Source of the DNA: Actinomycetota bacterium
GTDB taxonomy: Bacteria > Actinomycetota > Actinomycetes > Nanopelagicales > Nanopelagicaceae
Direction of reading: 5' to 3'
Length of the DNA stretch: 61,354 nucleotides
Assembly: GCA_009698445.1 (NCBI GenBank)
Contig: WLQG01000003.1
Location: 1 to 61,354 of the forward strand
Shown here: piece after piece, positions 51,486-61,334 of the stretch
How the letters are laid out: every line of letters begins with the position of its first letter
Numbering within the stretch: position 1 is the stretch's first letter
Translations under genes and position numbers: made by a program
Notes under the pieces: model-generated
Database searches by the model: none
What the model was told of the DNA's origin: nothing
The model's input: the letters and a program-made list of their open reading frames with translations, nothing else

Positions 51486-52951
51486 AGTGGGAATCTCAAG
51501 TTAGCTTGTGTTCCAGCATCTGTTGATTGTAACTTCAAAACACCTTTAAGCTCATTTTCTGTAAGAGTTCTAACAATCTGCAATCCAAGATTAGACGATG
51601 TTGCTAAATCAAAATCTTTGGGCAGACCGATTCCGTCATCAACAATATTAATTACGCACTCATTGCTATAGCGCGAGAGTTCAATTGAAAGTACTGAACC
51701 TTGCTCTGCTAAACCATGCTCTAAGGCATTATGCATCAGTTCGGTAACGACTAAAGATAATGGTGTTGCAAGACGGGATTCGAGGGAGCCTAGTTCACCC
51801 TTTCGTTCGATCCGAAGCTCACCCATACGTGGACTCAATTCAAGTGCGTGGGTAATCAAGCTGGTCAGTACTTCATCAAAGGCGACTGTATTTTCACTGC
51901 TGCTAGATAGAGTTTCGTGTACAAGGGCGATTGATGCAATTCGTCGAACCGCTTCATTGAGGGCAGAAGCTGCACTTGGATCTTCAATTCTGCGTGCTTG
52001 CATTCGAAGTAACGCCGAAACAGTCTGTAGGTTGTTCTTAACACGGTGATGAATTTCGCGAATAGTTGCATCTTTTGTAACTAAGTCTCGGTCGCGCCTT
52101 CTCAGTTCTGTAACATTTTGAAGTAAAACAATTGCTCCAATGCGATCTTCATCTTGGAGCAATGGCAGTACTAATAAATCAATAGTTGCGCCCTGATTAT
52201 CAATTTCAACTCGGCGCAATACTTTTCCATTGAGTCGAGTACGGATTCCTTCTTCGTGAGGGTTTAGAGAAATTCTGGCAACTTCTTCGGCAACTTCGCC
52301 TAAATTATAATTTTCAATCTCTTTTTTCCAGCCCATGCGACTAAATGCGGATCTGGCATTGGGACTGGCGTATGAAATAACACCATTAACATCAAGTCGG
52401 ATAAGTCCATCACCTACGCGTGGAACAGGTTCGAATAAAGATCCTGCGTCGCTATAAGGAAAAGTTCCTTGCGCCACCATTCGGTATAGACAGTGGGCAA
52501 TTTGGCGGTAATTTAACTCCAACTTACTTGGTGAGCGCATTAATTCTGCGTTGCGATGTCGAGTAATAACAGCGATCACCTGGTCATCAAAGACAACCGG
52601 TGTTGCTTCTTCCTTGATCATTAAATCACCGAATTGCTCGGCTTCAGAATCTATAACTATTTCACCACTAGATAAGGCACTATCAATTCGAGTTCTGCTG
52701 CCCCACATAACTTCATCGCCAATAACATCATTCGTAAAAACTGTAGCTGCAGTAGTTGGCCGAATATGTGCGACTGCTACATGACCAGTTGGCCACATTT
52801 TCATATCTTTGCGAATAGGTACCCATAGAATTAGGTCGGCGAATGAAAGATCAGATAGCAACTGCCAATCAGCTATTAGTTCACGTAATTTGTGGGCTTG
52901 ATCAATAGTTATCGAGCTACGTCCATGAATCAGGTTTTCAAACTGGGGCAC
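51482..52951 (-). CDS. pdtaS: PdtaS-type soluble sensor histidine kinase
   Basis: 489 residues, no transmembrane span. An N-terminal GAF-like domain (about 1-150; LSDLSFADLILWVP) and a PAS domain (about 170-285) precede a HisKA_2-type dimerisation box IHHRVKNNLQTVSALL with the phospho-acceptor at His301 or 302, and a HATPase domain with VTELMHNALEHG and DDGIGLP. It matches mycobacterial PdtaS in architecture and in position next to whiB1. PdtaS partners an ANTAR-type RNA-binding regulator (PdtaR), which is not in this window. The gene follows the DUF6912 gene by one base. Confidence 0.92.
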   Translation of the reverse strand: MPQFENLIHGRSSITIDQAHKLRELIADWQLLSDLSFADLILWVPIRKDMKMWPTGHVAVAHIRPTTAATVFTNDVIGDEVMWGSRTRIDSALSSGEIVIDSEAEQFGDLMIKEEATPVVFDDQVIAVITRHRNAELMRSPSKLELNYRQIAHCLYRMVAQGTFPYSDAGSLFEPVPRVGDGLIRLDVNGVISYASPNARSAFSRMGWKKEIENYNLGEVAEEVARISLNPHEEGIRTRLNGKVLRRVEIDNQGATIDLLVLPLLQDEDRIGAIVLLQNVTELRRRDRDLVTKDATIREIHHRVKNNLQTVSALLRMQARRIEDPSAASALNEAVRRIASIALVHETLSSSSENTVAFDEVLTSLITHALELSPRMGELRIERKGELGSLESRLATPLSLVVTELMHNALEHGLAEQGSVLSIELSRYSNECVINIVDDGIGLPKDFDLATSSNLGLQIVRTLTENELKGVLKLQSTDAGTQANLRFPL

Positions 52952-52952
52952 G

Positions 52953-53339
52953 TTACTTCCACTCCCCCAGATTTAAGGCAATCTCTTGGGTTGCAAACCA
53001 AATCAGCTCTTCATCATCAGGAAATAGCAGCAACGCACATTGAACTTGATCCCATGTCACATCTGAGTTTAAGGTCACTGATTTTTCATTTACTTGGTTA
53101 ACTTGGGTCGCTTCTAATTCAATAGCTAAAACAATCCCTGGCGCCTTATTTGATCCCCGAAGTTCTAAGGCATCTTGCGCAGCTTCTAGAGACAATAGGT
53201 ATTCGATCTCTTCTTCATCGAGATCATCATTTTCACCAACATAAAATGGAGTTGGCGCAAGAATTGATTCAAGGTTTTTATTGCCAGAATTAAGAAAGGT
53301 TGCGAGTTCATCATAAGATATTGGCAGATAGGCTCGCAT
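52953..53339 (-). CDS. DUF6912-family protein
   Basis: 128 residues, starting MRAYLPISYDELATFL, the characteristic start of DUF6912 proteins in this actinobacterial gene block. An acidic middle (ENDDLDEEEIEYLLSLEAA) and a C-terminal segment DDEELIWFATQEIALNL follow. Soluble, no known function. It lies between the ParA-like gene (19 bp) and the PdtaS-type gene (1 bp), all on the minus strand. Confidence 0.8.
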   Translation of the reverse strand: MRAYLPISYDELATFLNSGNKNLESILAPTPFYVGENDDLDEEEIEYLLSLEAAQDALELRGSNKAPGIVLAIELEATQVNQVNEKSVTLNSDVTWDQVQCALLLFPDDEELIWFATQEIALNLGEWK

Positions 53340-53358
53340 GCCTTAATAGTATTAGAAA

Positions 53359-54453
53359 TTATCGCTTGATCTCACTGGCGATTGCAGCGATTGATTTACG
53401 CAGGGAAGAGCGCATATTGACTTCAATAAGCGTGCATTTTTGCTCAAGAGCAGCGGTTGCAGCACGCAGATCACGGGCAATTACGCGGACAGACAATGGA
53501 CGCAACCGAGTGGTTGCTGCCAAAAAACGCCCTTCTTCATCTTCGCCTTTTTTGCCTTGTGAGCGCATATTCAAAGTAAAACTTATCTGCGATCTAATTG
53601 AAGTTTTTTCTAGCAAAGTGCAGACCTGCTCTAAACGATGGATCCCAAGAAGATCCGGGCGTGCAATCACCATGAGTTCATCTCCTTGATCGCAGCTCCA
53701 TGTAGTCATAGTTGATGTCCAGCGCCGATCAGTAAGTCGGTTGGATAAACCTGAAATTGAGCCAAGGTCTATAACTATATTGTCGAATTGCTGCGTGGCG
53801 CTTTCCATAAACTGATCAACCGAGCCAGCTTCTTCTTGAGTTATTTCGGCGATTGCTAATTTAGGTGCGATCGTGCGCCAACCAGAATCTGATTGAACAT
53901 TACGAATTGCAATTAAGGCTGCGATAGACGGTGCACGAAAGTTGGCATCAATGAGAAGAGTGGATTTCTCAAGCACGCTTAATTCCATCGCTAAATTGAG
54001 CGCAATGGTGCTGCATCCAGTATCACTTCCAGCAGAACCAACTGCGATTACATGAGCCTTGCGGTTCTGTCTATTAACCTGACTCAACTGACGAAGCATT
54101 GGTGCGCGAACGAAGCCTCTAACTATGCTGACTAAGTCTGTGGCAGTTGCCGGAACTGAGTGCAAGTTTTCAAAGGAAGAGTTTGGTTCACGAGAAAAAC
54201 CAACAACCTGTTTTACCTGGAGAGTCAGATTCCTAATCGCCTCGTGTGAAATTCCGGGAAGATCTGGAGCATATATGAGCAAAGAACTGGCAGCAGATTG
54301 CGGATTAACCAAACAATAGTTTTCAAGAGCCTCGGTATCTATTGCTCGAAAAATTACACTCCATCCTTGAGCAAACAGAGTGCCGGAAACAAAGCTCTCA
54401 AACTGGGCATCAGCGATTGCCGTGATTACAACGGGAAGTTCTTGATTAGACAT
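53359..54453 (-). CDS. CpaE/ParA-like protein with degenerate Walker A
   Basis: 364 residues. The N-terminal receiver-like domain (about 1-125) and MinD/ParA-type domain resemble CpaE-like proteins of Tad pili and septum-associated ATPases. The P-loop reads GSAGSDTGCSTIALNLA: both the deviant Lys and the phosphate-binding Lys of KGGVGKT are replaced (Ala and Cys). STLLIDANFRAPSIA in the Walker A' place and FDNIVIDLG in Walker B are kept. It may bind nucleotide weakly or serve as scaffold. It overlaps by eight bases with the SAF-domain gene, a CpaB-like partner. Confidence 0.78.
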   Translation of the reverse strand: MSNQELPVVITAIADAQFESFVSGTLFAQGWSVIFRAIDTEALENYCLVNPQSAASSLLIYAPDLPGISHEAIRNLTLQVKQVVGFSREPNSSFENLHSVPATATDLVSIVRGFVRAPMLRQLSQVNRQNRKAHVIAVGSAGSDTGCSTIALNLAMELSVLEKSTLLIDANFRAPSIAALIAIRNVQSDSGWRTIAPKLAIAEITQEEAGSVDQFMESATQQFDNIVIDLGSISGLSNRLTDRRWTSTMTTWSCDQGDELMVIARPDLLGIHRLEQVCTLLEKTSIRSQISFTLNMRSQGKKGEDEEGRFLAATTRLRPLSVRVIARDLRAATAALEQKCTLIEVNMRSSLRKSIAAIASEIKR

Positions 54454-55045
54454 TAGATCTAATCACCACCAAACGCCCAGCAGTTGTTGCCGCAAGTAAA
54501 CGCAAGACTTGAGTTTGACCAACTGAGACTGTGATTGCAGCATCTGTTCCAAAGTTTGCACTTTTGCCATCGGCGCTCATGACTAGAACATTTCCAAGAA
54601 TCAAGATTGGTTCTTGTGCAAATTCTCCGTTTTGAGTATCAATAACCCAATAGATATCTACGAGATCCCCTATCGCAATTCCAGCTGCTAAATCGACTGA
54701 GCGAATGCTTAGAGGTACAGCGCTGCTAGCTACTTTAACTGCCGTAGAACTTACCTTTTCGGTACTCATAATTTCACCTGAAAATACATTTTGAATCAGA
54801 ACTTGCCCAACTGGATCAAGCTCCTCTGAAAGGTAATTAAGTGAGCTCGATCTCAAATCAAATTCTCTTAGCTCTAGGTCGCCATTAGATATCTGGTGCC
54901 CACTTTGCAAATCAAAAGCTGCGACCCAATATTTTGAGGTTGAGTGCGAAAAACTTGCTAAAAAGAATGCTGAAAGAAATGATGCAGCAATTAAAGCGAT
55001 AGCCAATGGCATTCGTGTTTGTACATGTGATGTTCGTCTTTTCAT
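54446..55045 (-). CDS. SAF-domain protein, CpaB/RcpC-like
   Basis: 199 residues. A single N-terminal span (about 13-32) is followed by an SAF-like domain, KYWVAAFDLQSGHQISNGDLELREFDLRS ... QVLIQNVFSGEIMSTEKVSS, shared by CpaB of Tad/Flp pilus systems and antifreeze-like folds. The remaining part is beta-rich (GIAIGDLVDIYWVIDTQNGE). The pair with the CpaE-like gene recurs next to secA-region genes in actinobacteria. No pilin, secretin or CpaF gene is present in the window. Confidence 0.8.
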   Translation of the reverse strand: MKRRTSHVQTRMPLAIALIAASFLSAFFLASFSHSTSKYWVAAFDLQSGHQISNGDLELREFDLRSSSLNYLSEELDPVGQVLIQNVFSGEIMSTEKVSSTAVKVASSAVPLSIRSVDLAAGIAIGDLVDIYWVIDTQNGEFAQEPILILGNVLVMSADGKSANFGTDAAITVSVGQTQVLRLLAATTAGRLVVIRSNV

Positions 55046-55092
55046 GAATGCACCTAATAGCAGTTGGCGACAAAAAATGGCTTCTTATCCAC

Positions 55093-55112
55093 ACTCATCC
55101 TTTTTGATGAGT
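55093..55112. promoter_or_regulatory. Palindrome ACTCATC / GATGAGT in divergent spacer
   Basis: Perfect 7-bp arms (55093-55099 and 55106-55112) around CTTTTT lie in the 122-bp spacer between the SAF-domain gene and the Rv3235-like gene. Its position suits an operator for both directions. Confidence 0.4.
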
Positions 55113-55167
55113 CATATATGGCCGTTAAGTGGATTTGCGCGAGAACCATAGGTAGAAATCTTGCGCT

Positions 55168-55695
55168 ATGACAACCAACCGGGTAATAAGCGATGACATA
55201 TCACTACGCAGTTTTAGGATTGAAGCCTTGGATAGTCCTGACAATCAGGACTGGAAACATCCACTATTAGAGATTTTCACAATAGTTCCTGCTGCGCTGC
55301 AATCTACTCGCCCCAAGCTCTATCTAATTCCTTCACGCTTTGATGACGAGTTTGATCCTGATTTTGCGCCAGAACCTACCTCGGCTCTTGATTTACCTGA
55401 ACTACATCAATGGACGGAACGTTTTGCGCATTCAGTTGTTGAAATTTGGGCTGGGCGTAGATCACCTAGACAAATCCAAGCTCTATGTCACCATACAATC
55501 TTTTCAGAATTAGTCAGAAAATCTGGGTCTCAAAAAGAAATAGGTCACATACGAAAAATTCATATCCAGGAACCACTCGATGGAATATGCGAAGCAACAG
55601 TCACCGTTCGATATCAAGACCGACTTCGCTCAATGCTAATTCGATTCGAGGGCATTGATATGCGTTGGCTGTGTACAGCTCTTACCTTGCTTTAA
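55168..55695 (+). CDS. Rv3235-family protein (DUF6459-like)
   Basis: 175 residues, soluble. The C-terminal 100 residues carry the pattern of the Rv3235 family, with [26 protein letters not shown] and [31 protein letters not shown]. Its biochemical role is not known; it is linked to the secA neighbourhood throughout actinobacteria, as here. It converges on secA with overlapping stop codons. Confidence 0.85.
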   Translation: MTTNRVISDDISLRSFRIEALDSPDNQDWKHPLLEIFTIVPAALQSTRPKLYLIPSRFDDEFDPDFAPEPTSALDLPELHQWTERFAHSVVEIWAGRRSPRQIQALCHHTIFSELVRKSGSQKEIGHIRKIHIQEPLDGICEATVTVRYQDRLRSMLIRFEGIDMRWLCTALTLL

Positions 55696-58367
55696 GAACC
55701 GCCGTGGCAACGTTTGAATTTTTTACCTGAACCACATGGGCACGGAGCATTACGTGAAACTTCACTAGTAACACTTACCCCGTTTTCATCAGCCGCCGTG
55801 TACTGCAAACCAGTAGTCGGTAGCGCCTTGGCTTCAAGGCCTGCGCCAGTTACTTCATTACTTGAAGTTTCAACCGTGACTTCAATATTGAAAAGGAATC
55901 CCGCAATTTCTTCCTTGATTGCATCCATCATCGCAGAGAATAAATCGAAACCTTCACGCTGATACTCAACTAGTGGGTCACGCTGTGCCATTGCTCGCAA
56001 ACCAATTCCTTCTTGCAAGTAGTCCATTTCGTAAAGATGTTCACGCCATTTACGATCAAGAACTGAAAGTAGAACCTTGCGCTCTAGTTCGCGCATTGCT
56101 TCTGACCCCAAGGATTCTTCACGTTTTGCATATGCTGTTTTGCAGTCTTCGACTACTGCAGCGGTGAGGTATTCGGCATCTAAACCATCGCGAGAACCAA
56201 CCCGAGCTACAAGTTCTTCAATAGTAAATGAGATTGGATAAATTGTTTTTAGAGCATTCCACAGTGTTTCCAAGTCCCAGTCTTCAGAATAGCCCTGTGA
56301 AGTAGCCATGCTCACATATGCCGTCAAAGTATCGTCAACAAAAGTTGCGACCTGATCCTTAATATCTGCACCTTCTAGGACCATTCGGCGCTCACCATAA
56401 ACAACTTGACGCTGGCGGTTCATTACATCGTCATACTTCAAAACATTTTTACGCATTTCAAAGTTTTGTGATTCAACTTGAGTTTGTGCTGAACGAATTG
56501 CATTACTGACCATCTTGGATTCAATTGGTGCATCTTCCGGAATTCCAGCAGCTGTCAGGAAGCGCTCAACCATTCCAGAGTTGAAGCGACGCATGAGCTC
56601 ATCTTGAAGTGATAAATAGAAACGTGATTCACCAGGATCACCTTGTCGACCAGAACGACCACGCAGCTGATTATCAATACGTCGAGATTCATGACGCTCG
56701 GTACCTAGAACATAAAGTCCACCAAGTGCAATTACTTCTTCATGCCCAACCGCAACTGCTGCTTTTTGTCGAGCAATCTCATCAGGCCATGCCTTTTCAT
56801 ATTCTTCAGCGTTATCTACTGGAGAAATTCCACGACGCTGTAATTCAAAATCTGCCATGAATTCTGGATTTCCACCAAGCATGATGTCAGTTCCGCGTCC
56901 GGCCATATTTGTTGCAACTGTTACTGCGCCTTTAACACCTGCGCGGGCAATAATCGCAGCTTCACGTTCGTGGTGCTTTGCGTTAAGAACTTCGTGAGGA
57001 ACACCTGATTTGCGCAGGAATCCTGATAGTTCCTCTGACTTTTCAACACTAACGGTTCCTACAAGAACTGGTTGACCCTTGCGATGTTTTTCAACAATGT
57101 CGGCAGTTACTGCAAGGAACTTGCCGGCTTCTGATTTATAAACAAGGTCGGGTTGATCTATACGTACCATTCCGCGATTAGTTGGAATAGGAACAACACC
57201 CAGCTTATAAATCTGGTGAAATTCAGAAGCCTCAGTCATTGCAGTACCTGTCATGCCTGAGAGCTTTTCGTAGAGGCGGAAATAGTTCTGCAAAGTTATC
57301 GTTGCGAGAGTCTGGTTTTCATCCTTAATTTCAATACGTTCTTTGGCTTCAAGGGCTTGGTGCAAGCCTTCGCTATAACGACGTCCCGCAAGCATGCGGC
57401 CAGTGTGCTCATCAACAATTAAGAGTTCGCCATTCATCACAACGTAATCTTTATCGCGCTTAAAGAGTTCTTTGGCACGGACTGCGTTATTAAGATAACC
57501 AATCATTGGGGTATTAGCAGCTTCGTATAGGTTGCCAATCTGCAAAAGTTCTTCAACCTTTGTTACACCATCTTCAAGAATTCCAAGAGTTCGCTTCTTT
57601 TCGTCAATTTCATAGTGAACATCACGTTGTAGTTTGCCGACAAGGTTTGCAAATTCTACGTACCACTTAGTTGCTTTATCGGCAGGTCCGCTAATAATCA
57701 ATGGGGTACGGGCTTCATCAATCAAAATGGAGTCAACTTCATCTACCACTGCAAAGAAATGCTCACGTTGTACGCATTCTTCAAGCGACCAAGCCATGTT
57801 GTCGCGCAAATAGTCAAAACCAAATTCATTATTTGTTCCATAAGTAATATCAGTTAAATAAGCTTCGCGACGCTCTTCTGGTGTCATATTGGCAAGAATT
57901 ACACCAACCTTTAAACCAAGGAAACGATGAATGCGGCCCATCCATTCACTATCGCGCTCTGCTAAGTAATCATTGGTAGTAACAACATGAACGCCTTTGC
58001 CAGCAAGAGCGTTGAGATATGAAGGAAGTGTTGCAACAAGAGTTTTTCCTTCACCAGTTCGCATTTCGGCGATGTTTCCTTTATGAAGTGCGGCACCACC
58101 CATTATCTGCACGTCGTAATGGCGCTGGCCCAAAGTTCGCTTGGCTGCTTCACGCACAACTGCAAAGGCTTCAGGCATTAAATCATCGAGTGATTCACCC
58201 TTTGCATATCGTTCTTTAAAGATTTGCGTTTGAGCACGAAGCTCTGAATCTGACATCGCAGATATGCGTGATTCATGAGCATTAACGACAACGACGATCT
58301 TGCTTAGGTCGCGAAGGATGCGACCTTCACCCGCACGCAAAATCCTGTCAAAAAACGCTGGCATCAA
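55692..58367 (-). CDS. secA: Preprotein translocase ATPase SecA
   Basis: 891 residues. Drives post-translational export through SecYEG using ATP. Walker [10 protein letters not shown] (about residues 104-112), the DEAD-like box [17 protein letters not shown], the second nucleotide fold [25 protein letters not shown], and the C-terminal zinc motif [14 protein letters not shown] are all present. It is the housekeeping SecA1; the many exported proteins in this window depend on it. The start [15 protein letters not shown] matches the family. The usual hpf gene between secA and comF is missing. Confidence 0.98.
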   Translation of the reverse strand: MMPAFFDRILRAGEGRILRDLSKIVVVVNAHESRISAMSDSELRAQTQIFKERYAKGESLDDLMPEAFAVVREAAKRTLGQRHYDVQIMGGAALHKGNIAEMRTGEGKTLVATLPSYLNALAGKGVHVVTTNDYLAERDSEWMGRIHRFLGLKVGVILANMTPEERREAYLTDITYGTNNEFGFDYLRDNMAWSLEECVQREHFFAVVDEVDSILIDEARTPLIISGPADKATKWYVEFANLVGKLQRDVHYEIDEKKRTLGILEDGVTKVEELLQIGNLYEAANTPMIGYLNNAVRAKELFKRDKDYVVMNGELLIVDEHTGRMLAGRRYSEGLHQALEAKERIEIKDENQTLATITLQNYFRLYEKLSGMTGTAMTEASEFHQIYKLGVVPIPTNRGMVRIDQPDLVYKSEAGKFLAVTADIVEKHRKGQPVLVGTVSVEKSEELSGFLRKSGVPHEVLNAKHHEREAAIIARAGVKGAVTVATNMAGRGTDIMLGGNPEFMADFELQRRGISPVDNAEEYEKAWPDEIARQKAAVAVGHEEVIALGGLYVLGTERHESRRIDNQLRGRSGRQGDPGESRFYLSLQDELMRRFNSGMVERFLTAAGIPEDAPIESKMVSNAIRSAQTQVESQNFEMRKNVLKYDDVMNRQRQVVYGERRMVLEGADIKDQVATFVDDTLTAYVSMATSQGYSEDWDLETLWNALKTIYPISFTIEELVARVGSRDGLDAEYLTAAVVEDCKTAYAKREESLGSEAMRELERKVLLSVLDRKWREHLYEMDYLQEGIGLRAMAQRDPLVEYQREGFDLFSAMMDAIKEEIAGFLFNIEVTVETSSNEVTGAGLEAKALPTTGLQYTAADENGVSVTSEVSRNAPCPCGSGKKFKRCHGGS

Positions 58368-58409
58368 TGCAACCTTTCAAACGCTCGCGAACCCGCTTAC
58401 TCAAGGCTC

Positions 58410-59045
58410 CTATCGTAGAGGTTGCGCCAGGCAAGCGGTAACTGAGGCCAACACGTGAAATCCATGAGAATTCAGGGCTCTTGCCGCCTCTGAGACCGTA
58501 GCACCCGTGGTCACAACATCATCGATGAGAATTAAATCACCCCGGGGATAAGCATTGGTGCTGATACTAAATGCCCCTCGCATATTTGTAAGTCGAGCTT
58601 TAGCGCTAAGAGAGCTTTGATCTTTCACCCTACGGTTAATAGTCAATGCAGGAACCACCGGTATCGAAGTTATGGCCGAAATTTGTTTACAGATTTCGGG
58701 AATAAAACTACGAGCGCGTCGCCTACGATTTGGAATCGAAGAAGGAATCGGGACAAGCCGAACGTTAAATGAATCAAAATTTGCCTTATCAAGCACATGA
58801 ACAATGGCATCAACAATTAATTTGTCAGCGCCTTTGAGACCATTTTCTTTTGCTGCCATTATTATTCGACTTGCAGTTGGGGTATAGATAATTGCTGAAT
58901 GAACTTTGATACCTTGTACATGGGTTGTATAAAAATGCGGGTGCCATTCACGTCGGCAATTTGAACAAATGGAAAGTCCAATCGCATGACAGCCATAACA
59001 CCTAGTTGGAAAAAGGAGTTGGCTTAATTCTTCGATTACAGACAC
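58410..59045 (-). CDS. comF: ComF-family phosphoribosyltransferase-like protein
   Basis: 211 residues. An N-terminal zinc-finger-type CYGC...ICSNC pair is followed by a phosphoribosyltransferase fold with LVPIPSSIPNRRRRARSF and the PRPP loop LILIDDVVTTGATVSEA. ComF proteins act in DNA uptake in competent bacteria; in actinobacteria the role is less clear. The gene sits between mtrB (48 bp) and secA (42 bp). In most relatives lpqB lies between mtrB and comF; here it is absent. Confidence 0.9.
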   Translation of the reverse strand: MSVIEELSQLLFPTRCYGCHAIGLSICSNCRREWHPHFYTTHVQGIKVHSAIIYTPTASRIIMAAKENGLKGADKLIVDAIVHVLDKANFDSFNVRLVPIPSSIPNRRRRARSFIPEICKQISAITSIPVVPALTINRRVKDQSSLSAKARLTNMRGAFSISTNAYPRGDLILIDDVVTTGATVSEAARALNSHGFHVLASVTACLAQPLR

Positions 59046-59093
59046 GAGTGGAAGTTAGTTTAAAAAACTCTGTTCTCAATTAGGCTGTGGAAA

Positions 59094-60644
59094 TTACGCC
59101 TGAAAATCATCTGGAGCCAGTTTAATGAGTCGAGATTCTATTCCGTGACTGGATTGCCGTGGAAGCGTTAAAACAAAATGAGCACCTTTTCCTGGACGAC
59201 CCCAAGCCTCAAGTTCACCATTATGTAAACGCGCATCCTCCAGTGCGATAGAAAGACCTAAACCAGTTCCACCGCGTGTGCGTGCGCGGGATGGATCTGC
59301 CCGCCAGAATCGGTCAAATACTCGTGTGAGCGCATTCTCATCTAAGCCAATTCCATGATCACGAACACCCACTGCCACATCATGATCACTCGCCAAAATT
59401 GTGATTGCAATTGGTTTTTCTTCAGCATGGTCAATGGCATTTGAGAATAAGTTGCGTAAAATTCGCTCTACACGTCGTATATCCGCCTTCACGCTGATGT
59501 TTTCAGCCATTGAATATATTCGAAGCTCGGTTGAGCGTTCCTTTGCTACCAAAGCTAAATCCTCTGCACAGCGATTAGCTAATGAAACAATGTCGAAATC
59601 AACTGCTTCAATGACTGCAACTTCGGCATCAAATCGGCTTACCTCAAGTAAATCTTCTAATAAGCGCTCAAATCGATCCAGTTGAGCTACTAGGAGTTCG
59701 GTGCTTCTGGCAACAATCGGATCAAAGCTATCTCGAGATGCGTTAATAACTTCAGATGCCATACGCAGAGTTGTAAGTGGTGTGCGAAGCTCGTGAGAAA
59801 CATCTGAAACAAACCGCTGCTGAACTCTAGAAAGATTCTCAAGGCGCGCAATTTGCTTCTCAAGAGATTCGGCCATCTCATTAAATGCGGTACCTAGCGT
59901 GGCAATTTCATCTTGTGAAACAACCTTCATGCGCTGACGAAAATCACCGGAAGTAAATTGAGTAGCAATCGCTGCGGCTTCCCGGACGGGACGAACTACT
60001 TGGCGGACTACGAGCCACACAATCAATGCAATAAGAAAAACTAAAATAGAGCCAGTGACCAATAGGAGGCGTGAAATCAAATCCAAAGTTGTATTTTGAT
60101 TAGCCAGTGAGAAGAGCATGTACATCTCATACTGTCCTGCACCAGGGATTTGTACTTTTTGGCCAAATGCTAACCCGGGAATACTTGATCCACCCGTGTA
60201 ACTAATATTGACGTAGGACCAGACTAAATCTATATTCTTGCGCACTCGTTTACTTAGGTATTCTGGAATTGAACGCGCATCAACTAAATTTGAGGTTGTC
60301 TCATAGTCATTATTACGCGTATTACCTGGACTACGAATAAATACAACTTCTCGAGCATTTTCATTGGAAGTTAATGATGTTGCTGAACTAATAACATCAT
60401 TAATAACTTTTCGGACAGCTTCTTCTTTTTCACCTTGAGCTAACAGAAATCGATATTCTGCACTAAAAATTGTTGAACGGGCTTCGATACGAGATGAATC
60501 AAGATTTACTTTCTTAATACCAGTTGATAATTGCGAGTTGAGGGCGGAACCAGTCAGGTAAACAACTCCTAGCGAGAGCAATACAGTGGAAATGATGACT
60601 CTTGTGGCCAGTGAATTGCGCAGGCGTAAGAAGATGCGGTTCAT
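59094..60644 (-). CDS. mtrB: MtrB-like sensor histidine kinase
   Basis: 516 residues: TM1 (about 15-35), an extracytoplasmic sensor of about 150 residues, TM2 (about 190-212), a HAMP domain (VRQVVRPVREAAAIATQFTSGD), DVSHELRTPLTTLRMA with phospho-acceptor His284, and HATPase motifs DHGIGLDE and GGTGLGLSIA. It pairs with MtrA, three bases upstream, to control cell-wall remodelling and division in actinobacteria. The usual third partner LpqB, a lipoprotein that modulates MtrB, is not encoded downstream. Confidence 0.94.
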   Translation of the reverse strand: MNRIFLRLRNSLATRVIISTVLLSLGVVYLTGSALNSQLSTGIKKVNLDSSRIEARSTIFSAEYRFLLAQGEKEEAVRKVINDVISSATSLTSNENAREVVFIRSPGNTRNNDYETTSNLVDARSIPEYLSKRVRKNIDLVWSYVNISYTGGSSIPGLAFGQKVQIPGAGQYEMYMLFSLANQNTTLDLISRLLLVTGSILVFLIALIVWLVVRQVVRPVREAAAIATQFTSGDFRQRMKVVSQDEIATLGTAFNEMAESLEKQIARLENLSRVQQRFVSDVSHELRTPLTTLRMASEVINASRDSFDPIVARSTELLVAQLDRFERLLEDLLEVSRFDAEVAVIEAVDFDIVSLANRCAEDLALVAKERSTELRIYSMAENISVKADIRRVERILRNLFSNAIDHAEEKPIAITILASDHDVAVGVRDHGIGLDENALTRVFDRFWRADPSRARTRGGTGLGLSIALEDARLHNGELEAWGRPGKGAHFVLTLPRQSSHGIESRLIKLAPDDFQA

Positions 60645-60647
60645 ATC

Positions 60648-61334
60648 TTAGGAAACGCCTATTACTCCAGCTTTATAACCGACTCCTCGTACAGTTATAA
60701 CAATCTCTGGACTTTCAGGATCATGTTCAATCTTGGAGCGAAGGCGTTGGACGTGAACATTTACTAGTCGCGTGTCTGTGGAATGTCTATAACCCCACAC
60801 TTCGCTGAGCAAGGCGTCACGAGTAAATACTCGACCTGGCTCTTTCGCAAGTGCAACTAATAAATCAAATTCAAGCCGAGTAAGTGAGATCTGCTTACCT
60901 GCGCGCAAAACTTGATGTGCTTGTACATCTATAGCTAAATCACCAATAGTTAATAGCCCAGCAATATCTACGTTGGTTCGACGCAAACGAGTACGGATTC
61001 GCGCAATGAGCTCAGATGGATGTCGAAAAGGCTTGACCATGTAGTCGTCTGCTCCTGCTTCAAGGCCACGTACAACATCATGTGTGTCACCCTTTGCGGT
61101 CAACATAATGATTGGAACCATTGATTCAGCTCGAATTAATTTGCATACTTCGATGCCATCAAGGCCAGGCAACATAACATCCAAAAGAACTAAATCTGGT
61201 GGATTGTTACGAAAGACATCTAGGACTTCATCCCCGCGACTTACGAGGTCTACATCAATACCTGCACCGGTTAAAACAATGCCGAGCATTTCGGCAAGGT
61301 CCTGGTCGTCATCGACGACCATAACCAATGTCAT
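60648..61334 (-). CDS. mtrA: MtrA-like OmpR-family response regulator
   Basis: 228 residues. The receiver has DDD (8-10), phospho-acceptor D52 (LLDVMLPGLDG), MLTAKGD and MVKPFRHPSELI. The winged helix has SLTRLEFDLLVALAKEPGRVFTRDALLSEVWGYRH and VNVHVQRLRSKIEHDPESPEIVITVRGVGYK, close to mycobacterial MtrA. Predicted targets elsewhere include wall hydrolases and division genes. The first codon is 20 bp from the window edge, so the promoter lies outside. Confidence 0.96.
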   Translation of the reverse strand: MTLVMVVDDDQDLAEMLGIVLTGAGIDVDLVSRGDEVLDVFRNNPPDLVLLDVMLPGLDGIEVCKLIRAESMVPIIMLTAKGDTHDVVRGLEAGADDYMVKPFRHPSELIARIRTRLRRTNVDIAGLLTIGDLAIDVQAHQVLRAGKQISLTRLEFDLLVALAKEPGRVFTRDALLSEVWGYRHSTDTRLVNVHVQRLRSKIEHDPESPEIVITVRGVGYKAGVIGVS

